DNA of 64,000 nt from DAMBHY01 sp032068765 (GTDB taxonomy: Bacteria > Bacteroidota > Bacteroidia > Bacteroidales > Dysgonomonadaceae), in the NCBI GenBank assembly GCA_032068765.1, contig DAMBHY010000001.1, forward strand, positions 62,001-126,000, given 5' to 3'. Positions within the stretch are counted from its first letter, which is position 1, and each line of letters starts with the position of its first letter. The notes under the pieces were generated by a model. The model was not told the DNA's origin, did no database searches, and worked only from the letters and a program-made list of their open reading frames with translations. Below, piece after piece: positions 1 through 8,770 of the stretch. The translations under genes and the position numbers were made by a program.

Positions 1-454
1 CATTTCGCAACGCACCAACAACATACGGAGTAGTTCCCGAAGCAGCAATTCCGACTAAAGTGTCGTTTGCATTAATATCATACGCTTGCAATTCCAACCA
101 ACCTTTTTCTTCGTCATCTTCAGCAGCCTCTACCGGATTTCGCAAAGCTTCATCCCCACCCGCAATCAAACCAATCACATAAGTATTAGGCATTCCATAA
201 GTTGGTGGAATTTCTGAAGCATCCAAAACGCCAAGACGACCACTCGTTCCAGCTCCAATATAAAATAAACGCCCGCCTTTTTTCATCCTTTCAACAACTT
301 TTTCTACCAGTTTCTCAATTTCAGGAATTGTTTTTTGTACAGCAAGCGCTACTTTTTGATCTTCTTGATTAATTTCTGTGAGTATATCTAAAACGGATTT
401 TTTTTCCAAATCATTGTATAATGATGATTTTTCCGTTACTTTTTCAAATGCCAT
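1..454 (-). CDS. murQ: N-acetylmuramic acid 6-phosphate etherase MurQ, N-terminal part (cut by window edge)
   Basis: About 151 N-terminal codons of MurQ, which cleaves the D-lactyl ether of MurNAc-6-phosphate to give GlcNAc-6-phosphate in cytoplasmic peptidoglycan recycling. The SIS-domain sugar-phosphate loop GAGTSGRLGVLDASE is visible near residue 69, followed by IPPTYGMP and IAGGDEALRNPVEAAEDD, all typical of the family. The gene runs off the left edge, so roughly the C-terminal half is missing from the window, not from the genome. It lies 12 bp downstream of a BadF-type kinase on the same strand, which fits a kinase/etherase recycling pair. The ATG at 452-454 (complement) gives the usual MurQ N-terminus. 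Confidence 0.93.
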   Translation of the reverse strand, partial: MAFEKVTEKSSLYNDLEKKSVLDILTEINQEDQKVALAVQKTIPEIEKLVEKVVERMKKGGRLFYIGAGTSGRLGVLDASEIPPTYGMPNTYVIGLIAGGDEALRNPVEAAEDDEEKGWLELQAYDINANDTLVGIAASGTTPYVVGALRN

Positions 455-466
455 TGTTTTAAATTA

Positions 467-1315
467 TTAATTTTCTGAATAATACTTTACCAAACCTTCC
501 ATCGGCGATTTGTAAATATTGCCGATTACTATATTTTTTTCGGATGCAACTTCTTTAAGAAATTCTGAGAAATAGAAAGCAATTGATCCGACAAAATTGA
601 CTTTATTATTTTTATAATCATATTGCAACACATTTCTTTCAAAGAATTCACCGAATCCGCTCTTGACGATGTGTTTGATAGTTAAATCTTCTTTATTTTT
701 CAACAAGAAAGGACAAAAACTTGCTAAAAATCGACTAGGAAATGGCTGTCTGTAAACATTCTCTATTATTTGAGCCGGAGTAAGCCTGTATTCTTCTAAA
801 AGTTTTTCTTTTAAACCTGCAGTCAGTTGATTTTTCAAAGCGTCACCTATCAGTTTCTTACCAAGATGCGCTCCGCTGCCTTCATCACCAAGAATAAAAC
901 CCAATGGTGAAATTTGATTTATCACTTTTCCGCCATCCCATTCGCAAGAGTTGCTTCCGGTACCCAATATGCATGCAATTCCTTTATCATGCCCGCACAA
1001 TGAATGTGTAGCAGCAATCAAATCGCTGTAGACATAAATATCATTAATACTTAAAGCATTATATATCCCGTTTTTTACAATTCCAATTTTCTCGGGGATA
1101 CATCCTGTACCGTAAAAATATATAGAATCAATATCAAAATTGGATAAATGAGGTTTTACAGAATTTAAAATCTCTTGCTTTATTTCTTCTTCATTTTGGT
1201 AAATAGGACTTAGTCCTTTAGATTGGACAGAAGCTGTAATTATGCCATTTTGAACTACCGCCCAATCAGCTTTTGTAGCTCCGCTGTCCACTATTAATAT
1301 AGTTTTGTTATGCAT
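467..1315 (-). CDS. BadF/BadG-family amino-sugar kinase (GlcNAc/MurNAc kinase-like)
   Basis: A 282-residue ASKHA-fold kinase of the BadF/BcrA family that includes eukaryotic-type N-acetylglucosamine kinase and clostridial MurK. Visible motifs are the phosphate-1 loop VDSGATKADW (residues 9-18), the phosphate-2 loop LGTGSNS (117-123) and GDEGSGAHLG (143-152). It probably phosphorylates GlcNAc or MurNAc in the cytoplasm, feeding the MurQ encoded 12 bp downstream. The reading frame extends 17 codons upstream to another ATG, but the N-terminus MHNKTILIVDSG is the normal family start, so the ATG at 1315 is preferred. The exact sugar cannot be told from sequence. Confidence 0.82.
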   Translation of the reverse strand: MHNKTILIVDSGATKADWAVVQNGIITASVQSKGLSPIYQNEEEIKQEILNSVKPHLSNFDIDSIYFYGTGCIPEKIGIVKNGIYNALSINDIYVYSDLIAATHSLCGHDKGIACILGTGSNSCEWDGGKVINQISPLGFILGDEGSGAHLGKKLIGDALKNQLTAGLKEKLLEEYRLTPAQIIENVYRQPFPSRFLASFCPFLLKNKEDLTIKHIVKSGFGEFFERNVLQYDYKNNKVNFVGSIAFYFSEFLKEVASEKNIVIGNIYKSPMEGLVKYYSEN

Positions 1316-1367
1316 TAATATTTCATTGTGAATAAGAGACTGTAAAGGTAATTGTTTTGCAGGCATC

Positions 1368-1398
1368 TTGCAAATACCTTCTATTATTCGTATCTTTG
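1368..1398 (+). promoter_or_regulatory. Promoter of parC
   Basis: TTG at 1368-1370 and TATCTTTG at 1391-1398, separated by 20 nt, match the Bacteroidota housekeeping promoter (TTTG / TAnnTTTG). The box lies 45 bp before the parC start codon. Confidence 0.6.
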
Positions 1399-1443
1399 AA
1401 AAATAATTTTCAATAGAATTTCCAATAGTTTTTTAGCAATTTT

Positions 1444-4113
1444 ATGTCTTCAGACGATCAAATCGAAGAAATTGACAATATAAATGAAGATTTTTCGGAA
1501 AAAACTTCCGGACACTCTTTAACACCTCAGATTCTCAAAGAAGATTCCCTCATGGTTCTTCCCAAAATGTATCAGGACTGGTTTCTTGATTACGCTTCGT
1601 ATGTTATTCTCGAACGTGCTGTACCTCACTTGGTTGATGGGCTCAAACCGGTACAAAGGCGCATCCTTCATGCAATGAAGCGGATGGATGACGGAAGATA
1701 TAATAAAGTGGCAAACATCATTGGTAACACCATGCAGTTTCATCCTCACGGCGACCGTTCTATCGGTGATGCTTTGGTACAATTGGGACAAAAAGATTTG
1801 CTCATTGACTGTCAGGGAAACTGGGGAAACATTTTAACAGGAGACGGCGCAGCAGCTCCTCGTTACATCGAAGCGCGATTATCAAAATTCGCATTGGAAA
1901 TTCTTTTCAATCCAAAAACTACAGAGTGGAAACCTTCTTATGACGGACGCAACAAAGAACCGGTGACTCTTCCTGCCAAGTTTCCTCTATTACTAGCGCA
2001 AGGAGCTGAAGGAATTGCTGTAGGGCTTTCTTCCAAAATATTGCCACACAATTTTAATGAGTTGTGTGATGCGTCGGTATCTTATCTTCGAGGCGAAGAT
2101 TTCACAATTTATCCAGATTTTCAAACAGGTGGATTTATTGACGTTGAGCGATATAATGATGGTGAAAGAGGCGGTTCAGTAAAAGTACGCTCAACAATCA
2201 CCAAACTTGACAATAAAACACTCATCATAAAAGATATACCTTATGGGAGAACTACCTCAAGCGTGGTAGAATCTATCATAAAAGCCAATGACAACGGCAA
2301 AATAAAAATAAAAAAAGTTGATGACATCACAGCAGAAAATGTTGAAATTCAGGTGCAACTAGCGCCAGGCGTTTCATCTGACAAAACAATTGACGCGTTG
2401 TATGCTTTTACCGATTGTGAAATAAGCATTTCTCCAAATTGCTGTATCATTGATGAAAACAAACCTCATTTTCTTTCCGTTAAAGATTTACTTCGTTCAT
2501 CTGCTGACAATACCAAAGACCTGCTTCATCTGGAACTTGAAATTGAAAAGAAAGAGAAACAGGAAACATTGTTGTTCTCTTCTTTAGAAAAAATATTTAT
2601 TGAAGAAAGAATTTACAAGGATAAAGAGTTTGAAAATGCGCCTTCGATGAACGCGGCGGTAGAACATATCGAGAAAAGACTGACACCATTTGAGAAAACT
2701 TTCATCAGAGAAATTACAAAGGATGATATCCTAAAACTGATGGATATTCGAATGGCTAGAATTCTAAAATTCAATTCAGACAAAGCAGAAGAACTGATTG
2801 CTAAACTTTTGGAAGAAATTGAAGAGATAGATTATAATATCAAAAACATTGTAGATTATACCATTGCATGGTATTTAATGTTGAAAGAGAAATACGGCAA
2901 ACGCTTTCCGCGCAAGACACAAATACGTTCACTTGAGTCTATTGAAGCAACCAAAGTGGTGGAAGCCAATGAAAAGCTATATGTTAACTATGAAGATGGT
3001 TTTATAGGAACAGGTTTGAAAAAGGACGAATTTATCTGCAATTGCTCTGACATTGACGATATTATCATATTCTTCAAAAACGGGAAATACAAGATTGTGA
3101 AAATCAGCGAAAAGATGTTCGTTGGGAAAAACATTTTGTATGTAAACGTTTTCAAAAGAAACGACAAGCGTACAATTTATAACCTCATATATCGTGACGG
3201 AAAAACCGCGCCTTATTACATTAAACGCTTCTCAGTCACGGGAATTACGCGCGATAAGGAATATGATGTAACGCGTGGAAATGCAGGTTCAAAAGTTATG
3301 TACTTTTCTGCGAATCCAAACGGCGAAGCGGAAACTGTAAAAATCATACTGAAACCTAAACCGAGAATGAGAATCCTTCAGTTTGAAAAGGATTTCAGCA
3401 ATATTGAAATTAAAGGCCGTCAGGCAATGGGGAATCTTTTGACAAAATCTGAAATTCATAAAATTACACTCAAACAAAAAGGAATTTCTACTTTGGGTGG
3501 AAGAAAAGTGTGGTTCGACAAAGATGTTTATCGCCTCAATTATGATGGTCGAGGACAATATATGGGTGAATTCCAAGGTGAAGACAAGATTCTGGTTGTT
3601 CACAAAAGTGGAGAATTTTACGTTACAAATTTTGATTTGAGCAATCATTTTGAACCGAATATTTTAATCATCGAAAAATTTGACGACGCCAAAGTTTGGA
3701 CAGCAGCTCTTTTTGATGCCGAGCAAGGTTTTGGATATATCAAACGATTTACTTTTGAATCCAACGAAAAAAAGACGAGCTTTTTAGGTGAAAATTCAGA
3801 CTCTCAGCTCTATCTACTTACAAGTACCGTATATCCCCGACTGGAAGTAACTTTTGGGGGAAACGATGATTATAGAGAAAATCTGGAAATTGATGCGGAA
3901 GAATTTATCGGAATCAAAAGTTACAAAGCAAAGGGCAAAAGAATTTCTAATTTTGAAATAAAAAATGTAATCGAATTAGAACCTTTGCGTTTTCCAGAGG
4001 AAGAACTTGAAGAAGATACTGAAGGCAACGAGGAGTTAAGTAATGATTCGGACGATGCTATTTCTAATGAAGACTTACTGGACGAATTGACAGGTCAAAT
4101 GACATTATTTTAA
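1444..4113 (+). CDS. parC: DNA topoisomerase IV subunit A (ParC-type)
   Basis: An 889-residue type IIA topoisomerase A subunit. The breakage-reunion domain starts near residue 39 (LPKMYQDWFLDYASYVILER), with the DNA-binding segment FHPHGDRSIGDA (99-110) and the catalytic tyrosine Y141 in AAPRYIEARL. A coiled-coil gate region follows (about 350-480), then a beta-pinwheel C-terminal domain and an acidic tail rich in Glu/Asp. No clear GyrA-box is seen in the C-terminal domain, so ParC is favoured over GyrA. It works with ParE (not in this window) in chromosome decatenation. It heads a plus-strand run with the next two genes; its stop is 17 bp before the following ATG. Confidence 0.88.
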   Translation: MSSDDQIEEIDNINEDFSEKTSGHSLTPQILKEDSLMVLPKMYQDWFLDYASYVILERAVPHLVDGLKPVQRRILHAMKRMDDGRYNKVANIIGNTMQFHPHGDRSIGDALVQLGQKDLLIDCQGNWGNILTGDGAAAPRYIEARLSKFALEILFNPKTTEWKPSYDGRNKEPVTLPAKFPLLLAQGAEGIAVGLSSKILPHNFNELCDASVSYLRGEDFTIYPDFQTGGFIDVERYNDGERGGSVKVRSTITKLDNKTLIIKDIPYGRTTSSVVESIIKANDNGKIKIKKVDDITAENVEIQVQLAPGVSSDKTIDALYAFTDCEISISPNCCIIDENKPHFLSVKDLLRSSADNTKDLLHLELEIEKKEKQETLLFSSLEKIFIEERIYKDKEFENAPSMNAAVEHIEKRLTPFEKTFIREITKDDILKLMDIRMARILKFNSDKAEELIAKLLEEIEEIDYNIKNIVDYTIAWYLMLKEKYGKRFPRKTQIRSLESIEATKVVEANEKLYVNYEDGFIGTGLKKDEFICNCSDIDDIIIFFKNGKYKIVKISEKMFVGKNILYVNVFKRNDKRTIYNLIYRDGKTAPYYIKRFSVTGITRDKEYDVTRGNAGSKVMYFSANPNGEAETVKIILKPKPRMRILQFEKDFSNIEIKGRQAMGNLLTKSEIHKITLKQKGISTLGGRKVWFDKDVYRLNYDGRGQYMGEFQGEDKILVVHKSGEFYVTNFDLSNHFEPNILIIEKFDDAKVWTAALFDAEQGFGYIKRFTFESNEKKTSFLGENSDSQLYLLTSTVYPRLEVTFGGNDDYRENLEIDAEEFIGIKSYKAKGKRISNFEIKNVIELEPLRFPEEELEEDTEGNEELSNDSDDAISNEDLLDELTGQMTLF

Positions 4114-4130
4114 AGCACTGAACATTGCGC

Positions 4131-4964
4131 ATGAGAAAAGTCGTCGCTCTTTTGTTTTCAATTCTTCTGTTTATCCCGTTATCAGGACAGAAAGACAGCA
4201 TTCTTGCAAAAAAGAAAATTATAAATTCGGCAACACTTTTCGGAATAGGTAGCAGCAATATTCTTGATACATATCTTTCACCCATTTCTTATCACGGATT
4301 AGGCATTATTATCCGACACGAAGAAATAAGTAAAACAAAATTGTTGAATAACAAGCTTAGCATTCAACAGATGATTGACATTAATCTTTCTTCGTTGCAA
4401 AATCCGAGTAAAACTGCGCAAGAATATTTCGGAAATTTGTATTACACAATTTCGGGACTTTATCCCTTGTACTCTCAATCCAATTTTACTTTCAACGCGG
4501 GACCTAATTTACAATTGAATCTTGGCGGAATTTATAATACCCGAAATTCCAATAATCCTGGTTCCGCAATATTTAATTCGCATATCGGCATTAATTCCCT
4601 CACCACTTATCTATTTAGAAATTATCTTTTACGCCTGCTACTGTCTACACCCCTTCTTGGCGTGCAGTTTTCGCCAGATTATATGAGTTCCTATTACGAA
4701 ATGTTTGAACTGGGGAACAGAAAAAATATGGTGCATTTTTCGACTCCCTTCGTTCATCAAAATCTGGATGCTTACCTTACAATTGATATTCCTATTAAAA
4801 ATTTTACATTAAGGACTGGATATGCGGGACAGTTTGCTAATACGAATATCAATCACTTACAAACGAAAATGTTTAATCATTTTTTCATGATAGGTATTGT
4901 AAAAGAAACGGTACGATTTTCACCTATGGAAGTCAAAGAACTAAACTTTAATACTGCCTTTTAA
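4131..4964 (+). CDS. Secreted/envelope protein of unknown function (DUF3316-like)
   Basis: 277 residues with an N-terminal signal peptide (MRKVVALLFSILLFIPLSGQ). The mature part is rich in Ser, Asn, Tyr and Phe with alternating hydrophobic strands, suggesting a small beta-barrel or other envelope protein. It resembles the Bacteroidota-only DUF3316 group, but this is recalled from general appearance and is uncertain. A TTG two codons upstream could also start translation; the ATG at 4131 begins the signal peptide directly and is preferred. It sits 17 bp after parC and 2 bp before the PLP lyase gene, so it is probably cotranscribed with both. No catalytic motif is evident. Confidence 0.6.
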   Translation: MRKVVALLFSILLFIPLSGQKDSILAKKKIINSATLFGIGSSNILDTYLSPISYHGLGIIIRHEEISKTKLLNNKLSIQQMIDINLSSLQNPSKTAQEYFGNLYYTISGLYPLYSQSNFTFNAGPNLQLNLGGIYNTRNSNNPGSAIFNSHIGINSLTTYLFRNYLLRLLLSTPLLGVQFSPDYMSSYYEMFELGNRKNMVHFSTPFVHQNLDAYLTIDIPIKNFTLRTGYAGQFANTNINHLQTKMFNHFFMIGIVKETVRFSPMEVKELNFNTAF

Positions 4965-4966
4965 TT

Positions 4967-6133
4967 ATGGATTTTGATAAAATTATAGAAAGAAAAAACA
5001 CGAATTGTATAAAATACGATTCACTGGAAACTTTATTCGGTAATCCTGACTTGATTCCTTTGTGGGTAGCGGACATGGATTTTCCCTCACCAGAATGTGT
5101 GAAAGAAGCACTAACTAAAATTGTAGAACAAGGAGTTTATGGTTATACTTCTCAACCCGAAGAATATACGTATACTATTCAAACATGGTTGGAGAAAAGG
5201 CATAATTGGAAAATTAAAAAAGACTGGATTTCATTTGTTCCTGGCATTGTAAAAGGCATCGCATTTGCATTAGACGTCTTCTCAGAAAAGGGAGACAAAA
5301 TTGTCATTCAACCACCAGTTTATCCTCCTTTCAAGTCTGTAACAGAAGGACTCGGACGAAAAGTAGTCACAAATCCTTTGATTTACAAGAATTACCAATA
5401 TTCTATGGATTTGGAAGGATTGAAAAATGTATTAAAAACGGAAAAACCAAAAGTGTTTATTTTATGTACTCCTCATAATCCGGGAGGCATCGTTTGGGAC
5501 AGAGAAACGCTTTCAAAAGTAGCTGATTTATGTGCCGAAAACAACGTTTTGGTAATTTCCGATGAGATTCATTCAGATTTAATACTTCCAGGTAGCAAGC
5601 ATATTCCATTTGCATCTATTTCTGACAAAGCCGCACAAAACACTATCACATTTATGGCGCCAAGCAAAACCTTTAACATTGCTGGATTGGTAAGCTCATA
5701 TTCTATTATACCAAACGATGAACTTCGTCAAAAATTCTGCAATTACATGACGCCTCGCGAATTGTCAAATGGAACTATTTTCGCTTATGAAGGAGCTATT
5801 GCAGCATACAATAATGGCGAAAAATGGCTGAACGAAACAATAGAATACATCAACAAAAATATTGAATTTACTATAAACTTTTTCAAAGAAAATATTCCAC
5901 AGATTATACCTGTTGTTCCAAGAGCTTCTTTCCTGATATGGCTCGATTGCCGAAAACTCAATCTTTCTCAAAAAGAATTGGTGAATGTTTTCATACAAAA
6001 AGCGCATCTAGCACTAAACGACGGAGCTACATTTGGCGAAGAAGGTAATGGTTTTATGCGCCTAAATATTGGCACTTCAAGAGCAATTTTAGAGAAGGCT
6101 CTTAATAATTTAAAAAATGCACTCAACGAATAA
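4967..6133 (+). CDS. MalY/PatB-type PLP-dependent aminotransferase / cystathionine beta-lyase
   Basis: 388 residues, fold-type I PLP enzyme of the MalY/PatB branch of class I/II aminotransferases, cytoplasmic. N-terminal PLWVADMDFPSP (31-42) is diagnostic for PatB/MalY. CTPHNPGG (167-174) binds cofactor, D199 in ISDEIHSDL contacts the pyridine nitrogen, and K234 in APSKTFNIAGL is the Schiff-base lysine. C-terminal NIGTSRA supplies the carboxylate-binding arginine. The family cleaves C-S bonds of cystathionine or cysteine conjugates; the exact substrate is not determined by sequence. The start lies 2 bp after the preceding gene, indicating an operon with parC. Confidence 0.85.
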   Translation: MDFDKIIERKNTNCIKYDSLETLFGNPDLIPLWVADMDFPSPECVKEALTKIVEQGVYGYTSQPEEYTYTIQTWLEKRHNWKIKKDWISFVPGIVKGIAFALDVFSEKGDKIVIQPPVYPPFKSVTEGLGRKVVTNPLIYKNYQYSMDLEGLKNVLKTEKPKVFILCTPHNPGGIVWDRETLSKVADLCAENNVLVISDEIHSDLILPGSKHIPFASISDKAAQNTITFMAPSKTFNIAGLVSSYSIIPNDELRQKFCNYMTPRELSNGTIFAYEGAIAAYNNGEKWLNETIEYINKNIEFTINFFKENIPQIIPVVPRASFLIWLDCRKLNLSQKELVNVFIQKAHLALNDGATFGEEGNGFMRLNIGTSRAILEKALNNLKNALNE

Positions 6134-6186
6134 ACATACTCAACAACAATATGTTTTAATTACTAATCATTAAAAAAAGAAGCAAT

Positions 6187-6765
6187 ATGAAAATCGATAC
6201 AAATAAATACGTATCTCTATCTTATGATCTTACAGTAGGTGAAGAAAACGAACAGGAACTGATGGAGCAAGCAACTGCCGAACAACCTCTTCAATTTATT
6301 TTCGGCACCAACACAATGTTACCTGCCTTTGAAAAAAATCTTGAAAATCTTTCTGAAGGCGACATTTTTGATTTCACTCTTTCTCCTGAAGAAGGTTATG
6401 GCGATTACAATGAAGCAAACATCATAGAATTGCCAAAAAATATTTTTGAAGTTGATGGAAAAATTGACGAAGAAATGTTGTTCGAAGGTAATACGCTACC
6501 TATGATGGATTCTAATGGCAATCGCCTGATGGGTTCTGTAGTCTCTGTAGGAGAAAGTGCTGTAACAATGGACTTTAATCACCCGTTAGCTGGCGAAACT
6601 TTGCATTTCAAAGGTAATGTGTTAAATGTACGTGAAGCAACTGCTGAAGAAATTGCTCAATTATTTTCAAACGAAGGATGCGGTGGAAGCTGCGGATGTG
6701 GATGTGGCGACGATGATGAAAAAATGAGTGGTGGATGCGGCGGCAGTTGTGGCTGCGGGTGTTGA
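6187..6765 (+). CDS. slyD: SlyD-like FKBP-type peptidyl-prolyl isomerase with Cys-rich metal-binding tail
   Basis: 192 residues. Residues 1-150 form the SlyD arrangement: a short FKBP half (FGTNTMLPAFEKNLENLSEGD), an inserted flap domain, and a returning strand (PLAGETLHFKGNV). It lacks a signal peptide, so it is a cytoplasmic prolyl isomerase/chaperone. The C-terminus (about 162-192) is almost only Gly and Cys with an acidic break between two Cys clusters; SlyD proteins use such tails to bind nickel, zinc or cobalt, though usually with histidines. Here there is no His in the tail, so binding would be thiolate-only. A strong terminator follows 26 bp downstream. Confidence 0.85.
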   Translation: MKIDTNKYVSLSYDLTVGEENEQELMEQATAEQPLQFIFGTNTMLPAFEKNLENLSEGDIFDFTLSPEEGYGDYNEANIIELPKNIFEVDGKIDEEMLFEGNTLPMMDSNGNRLMGSVVSVGESAVTMDFNHPLAGETLHFKGNVLNVREATAEEIAQLFSNEGCGGSCGCGCGDDDEKMSGGCGGSCGCGC

Positions 6766-6791
6766 TAAACACACTTACATTCTACAATATA

Positions 6792-6827
6792 TTAAGGCAA
6801 AGAGTTATCTTTGCCTTAATTTTTTTT
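6792..6827 (+). terminator. Intrinsic terminator of slyD, overlapping a candidate aroC promoter element
   Basis: A perfect 12-bp stem (6792-6803 with 6808-6819), GTTA loop, then eight T (6820-6827). The right arm contains TATCTTTG (6806-6813), a perfect match to the Bacteroidota minus-7 box, 22 bp before the aroC ATG; no matching minus-33 box was seen. Confidence 0.8.
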
Positions 6828-6835
6828 ATAAATCA

Positions 6836-7900
6836 ATGAATACCTTTGGAAATATTTTCAGATTGACTTCTTTTGGAGAATCACATGGCAAAGCTTTAGG
6901 TGGAGTTCTAGATGGTTGTCCTGCAGGTTTATTTATCGACGAAGAGTTTATTCAGTCCGAATTGAACAGACGTCGCCCCGGGCAATCAAATTTAACAACT
7001 GACAGAAATGAGTCGGACAAAGTAATTTTTCTGAGTGGCATTTTTGAAGGAAAAACAACCGGTGCACCCATTGCCTTTATAGTTAATAATTCAGACCAAA
7101 AGTCTGGTGACTATGAAAACCTGAAAAATATTTTCCGCCCTTCTCATGCTGATTATACTTATTCCAAGAAATATGGAGTCAGAGACTACAGGGGTGGAGG
7201 AAGAAGTTCTGCCCGGGAAACCATTTCTCGTGTTGTGGGAGGTGCAATAGCTAAACTATTGTTAAAAGAATATGCTATTGTGTTTTATTCATATACATCA
7301 CAAGTTGGAAATATAAGAGTAGAAAAAGACTATACACAACTCAATCTTCAACAATCATTTGAAAATAGAATTCATTGTCCTGATATATATGCGGCTCAAA
7401 AAATGGAAACACTTATTCAGACAATAAAAGATGAGGGAGACAGCATAGGCGGAAGAGCTACTTGTGTGATAAAAAATGTTCCCGTGGGATTGGGAGAACC
7501 TGTATTCGGAAAACTTCAAGTCGCTTTGGCAGGAGCAATGATGAGCATCAATGCTGCAAAAGGATTTGAATACGGTACGGGGTTTAATACGAATATTAGA
7601 GGTTCGGAAGTTAATGATGAATTTAGTATCCACAATGGTGGCGTCGCTCTAAAAAGCAACCATTCGGGAGGAATTCAGGGAGGAATATCCAATGGAGAAG
7701 ATATTTACTTCAATGTAGCATTTAAGCCAATTTCTACCATATTTAAAGAACAAAATACTGTAGACATTAATGGAAATAACACAGTAATTAAAGCGGCAGG
7801 AAGACATGATCCATGCGTACTGCCACGTGTTTTACCAGTTGTGGAAGCTATGGCCGCTTTGGTAATTGCCGATTATCTTCTACTTGCAAAGGCAAAATAA
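6836..7900 (+). CDS. aroC: Chorismate synthase
   Basis: 354 residues. Converts 5-enolpyruvylshikimate-3-phosphate to chorismate with reduced FMN, the last step of the shikimate pathway. Signature regions are all present: FGESHGKALGGVLDGCPAG near the N-terminus, RRPGQSNLTTDRNESD, RGGGRSSARETISRVVGGA in the middle, and GRHDPCVLPRVLPVVEAM near the C-terminus. The open frame extends 36 codons upstream into slyD and its terminator, but the family N-terminus MNTFGNIFRLTSFGESHG fixes the ATG at 6836. It has its own transcription unit, as a strong terminator lies directly upstream. Confidence 0.95.
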   Translation: MNTFGNIFRLTSFGESHGKALGGVLDGCPAGLFIDEEFIQSELNRRRPGQSNLTTDRNESDKVIFLSGIFEGKTTGAPIAFIVNNSDQKSGDYENLKNIFRPSHADYTYSKKYGVRDYRGGGRSSARETISRVVGGAIAKLLLKEYAIVFYSYTSQVGNIRVEKDYTQLNLQQSFENRIHCPDIYAAQKMETLIQTIKDEGDSIGGRATCVIKNVPVGLGEPVFGKLQVALAGAMMSINAAKGFEYGTGFNTNIRGSEVNDEFSIHNGGVALKSNHSGGIQGGISNGEDIYFNVAFKPISTIFKEQNTVDINGNNTVIKAAGRHDPCVLPRVLPVVEAMAALVIADYLLLAKAK

Positions 7901-8032
7901 ATAATACTAAAAGAGGTAAATAAAATTTTAAAGTCTTTTGTGCTGTTAAAAAAATCAAAACACACCTGCCCTTATTAAACTTTAAGTTCAAAAAATATCT
8001 TATCATAAACGAATCATTAAAGTTATAAGAAT

Positions 8033-8623
8033 ATGAGAAAGTTATTATTATCATTTTTGCTCATTGTTGCTTCATTTGCAATTTCGGCACAAGATTTCAA
8101 TGTATATATAAATAGCATGAACGGATATTCACACGGATATTCAAATCAAGAATTAAGCGATTTGTATCACTATCGTTACAATGTTCCACAAACATCAATT
8201 CTCAATTACTTGGGAATGTCAGGGAATAACTGGGGAAATGTTGCTTTAGGTATGGAAATGGCTCGTATTTTAGGTGTGCCCGTTAATCAAATATTTGTAG
8301 TATATCGTGATGGACAACGTAGTGGTAATGGTTGGGGAGAAGTAGCAAGACGCTATGGTATCAAACCAGGTTCAAAAGAATTTCATCGCATAAAAAGAAT
8401 GATGAGCAGGTCTCAAAACACTTGGGGAATGATCTTCGATGATTATAAAGTTAACAAAAACGCCAAATACGCTAAAGAATATAGAAAAGCTCAACGTAAA
8501 GCTATTCGCGAACATAGGAGAAGTTTAAAAAGACATAACAATGCTATGTATAGCAATCAAAAAGGATATAAAAACAACAAAGGATATAAAATAAACAGAA
8601 AAGGTCATGATATAAATAAATAA
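8033..8623 (+). CDS. Secreted basic protein with repeated WG motifs, unknown function
   Basis: 196 residues with a clear signal peptide (MRKLLLSFLLIVASFAISA, cleavage before QDF). The mature part has three loosely repeated segments: GNNWGNVALGMEMARILGVP, GNGWGEVARRYGIKPGS and NTWGMIFDDYKV, each W-G followed by an amphipathic helix. The last 60 residues are strongly basic (Lys/Arg/Asn, with repeated KGYK and KGH). It is preceded by 130 bp with no recognisable promoter and followed by a terminator, so it seems monocistronic. I do not recognise the family. The basic tail suggests binding to an anionic partner such as nucleic acid, LPS or cell wall; that is inference only. Confidence 0.72.
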   Translation: MRKLLLSFLLIVASFAISAQDFNVYINSMNGYSHGYSNQELSDLYHYRYNVPQTSILNYLGMSGNNWGNVALGMEMARILGVPVNQIFVVYRDGQRSGNGWGEVARRYGIKPGSKEFHRIKRMMSRSQNTWGMIFDDYKVNKNAKYAKEYRKAQRKAIREHRRSLKRHNNAMYSNQKGYKNNKGYKINRKGHDINK

Positions 8624-8646
8624 TATTCTTAACCATAAAATATTTA

Positions 8647-8680
8647 AAAGACTGGTACTCAAGTATCGGTCTTTTTACAT
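8647..8680 (+). terminator. Intrinsic terminator after the WG-repeat protein gene
   Basis: Imperfect inverted repeat AAAAGACTGGTAC / GTATCGGTCTTTT around a TCAA loop, followed by a short T run. Confidence 0.65.
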
Positions 8681-8695
8681 TTATAGACTCAATCA

Positions 8696-8726
8696 TTTGT
8701 CAATCAAAAAAATCTGTCTATCTTTG
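8696..8726 (+). promoter_or_regulatory. Promoter of rpsP
   Basis: TTTG at 8696-8699 and TATCTTTG at 8719-8726 with a 19-nt spacer match the Bacteroidota promoter consensus; the rpsP ATG is 45 bp downstream. Confidence 0.65.
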
Positions 8727-8770
8727 TACCCGCAATTAAAAGTTCTAACTATCTATTAAAAATTTAATTA

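Noticed and set aside
1444..4113. GyrA rather than ParC
   Set aside because: The C-terminal domain shows no clear GyrA-box; the length and acidic tail fit Bacteroidota ParC. Presence of a separate gyrA outside the window would settle it.
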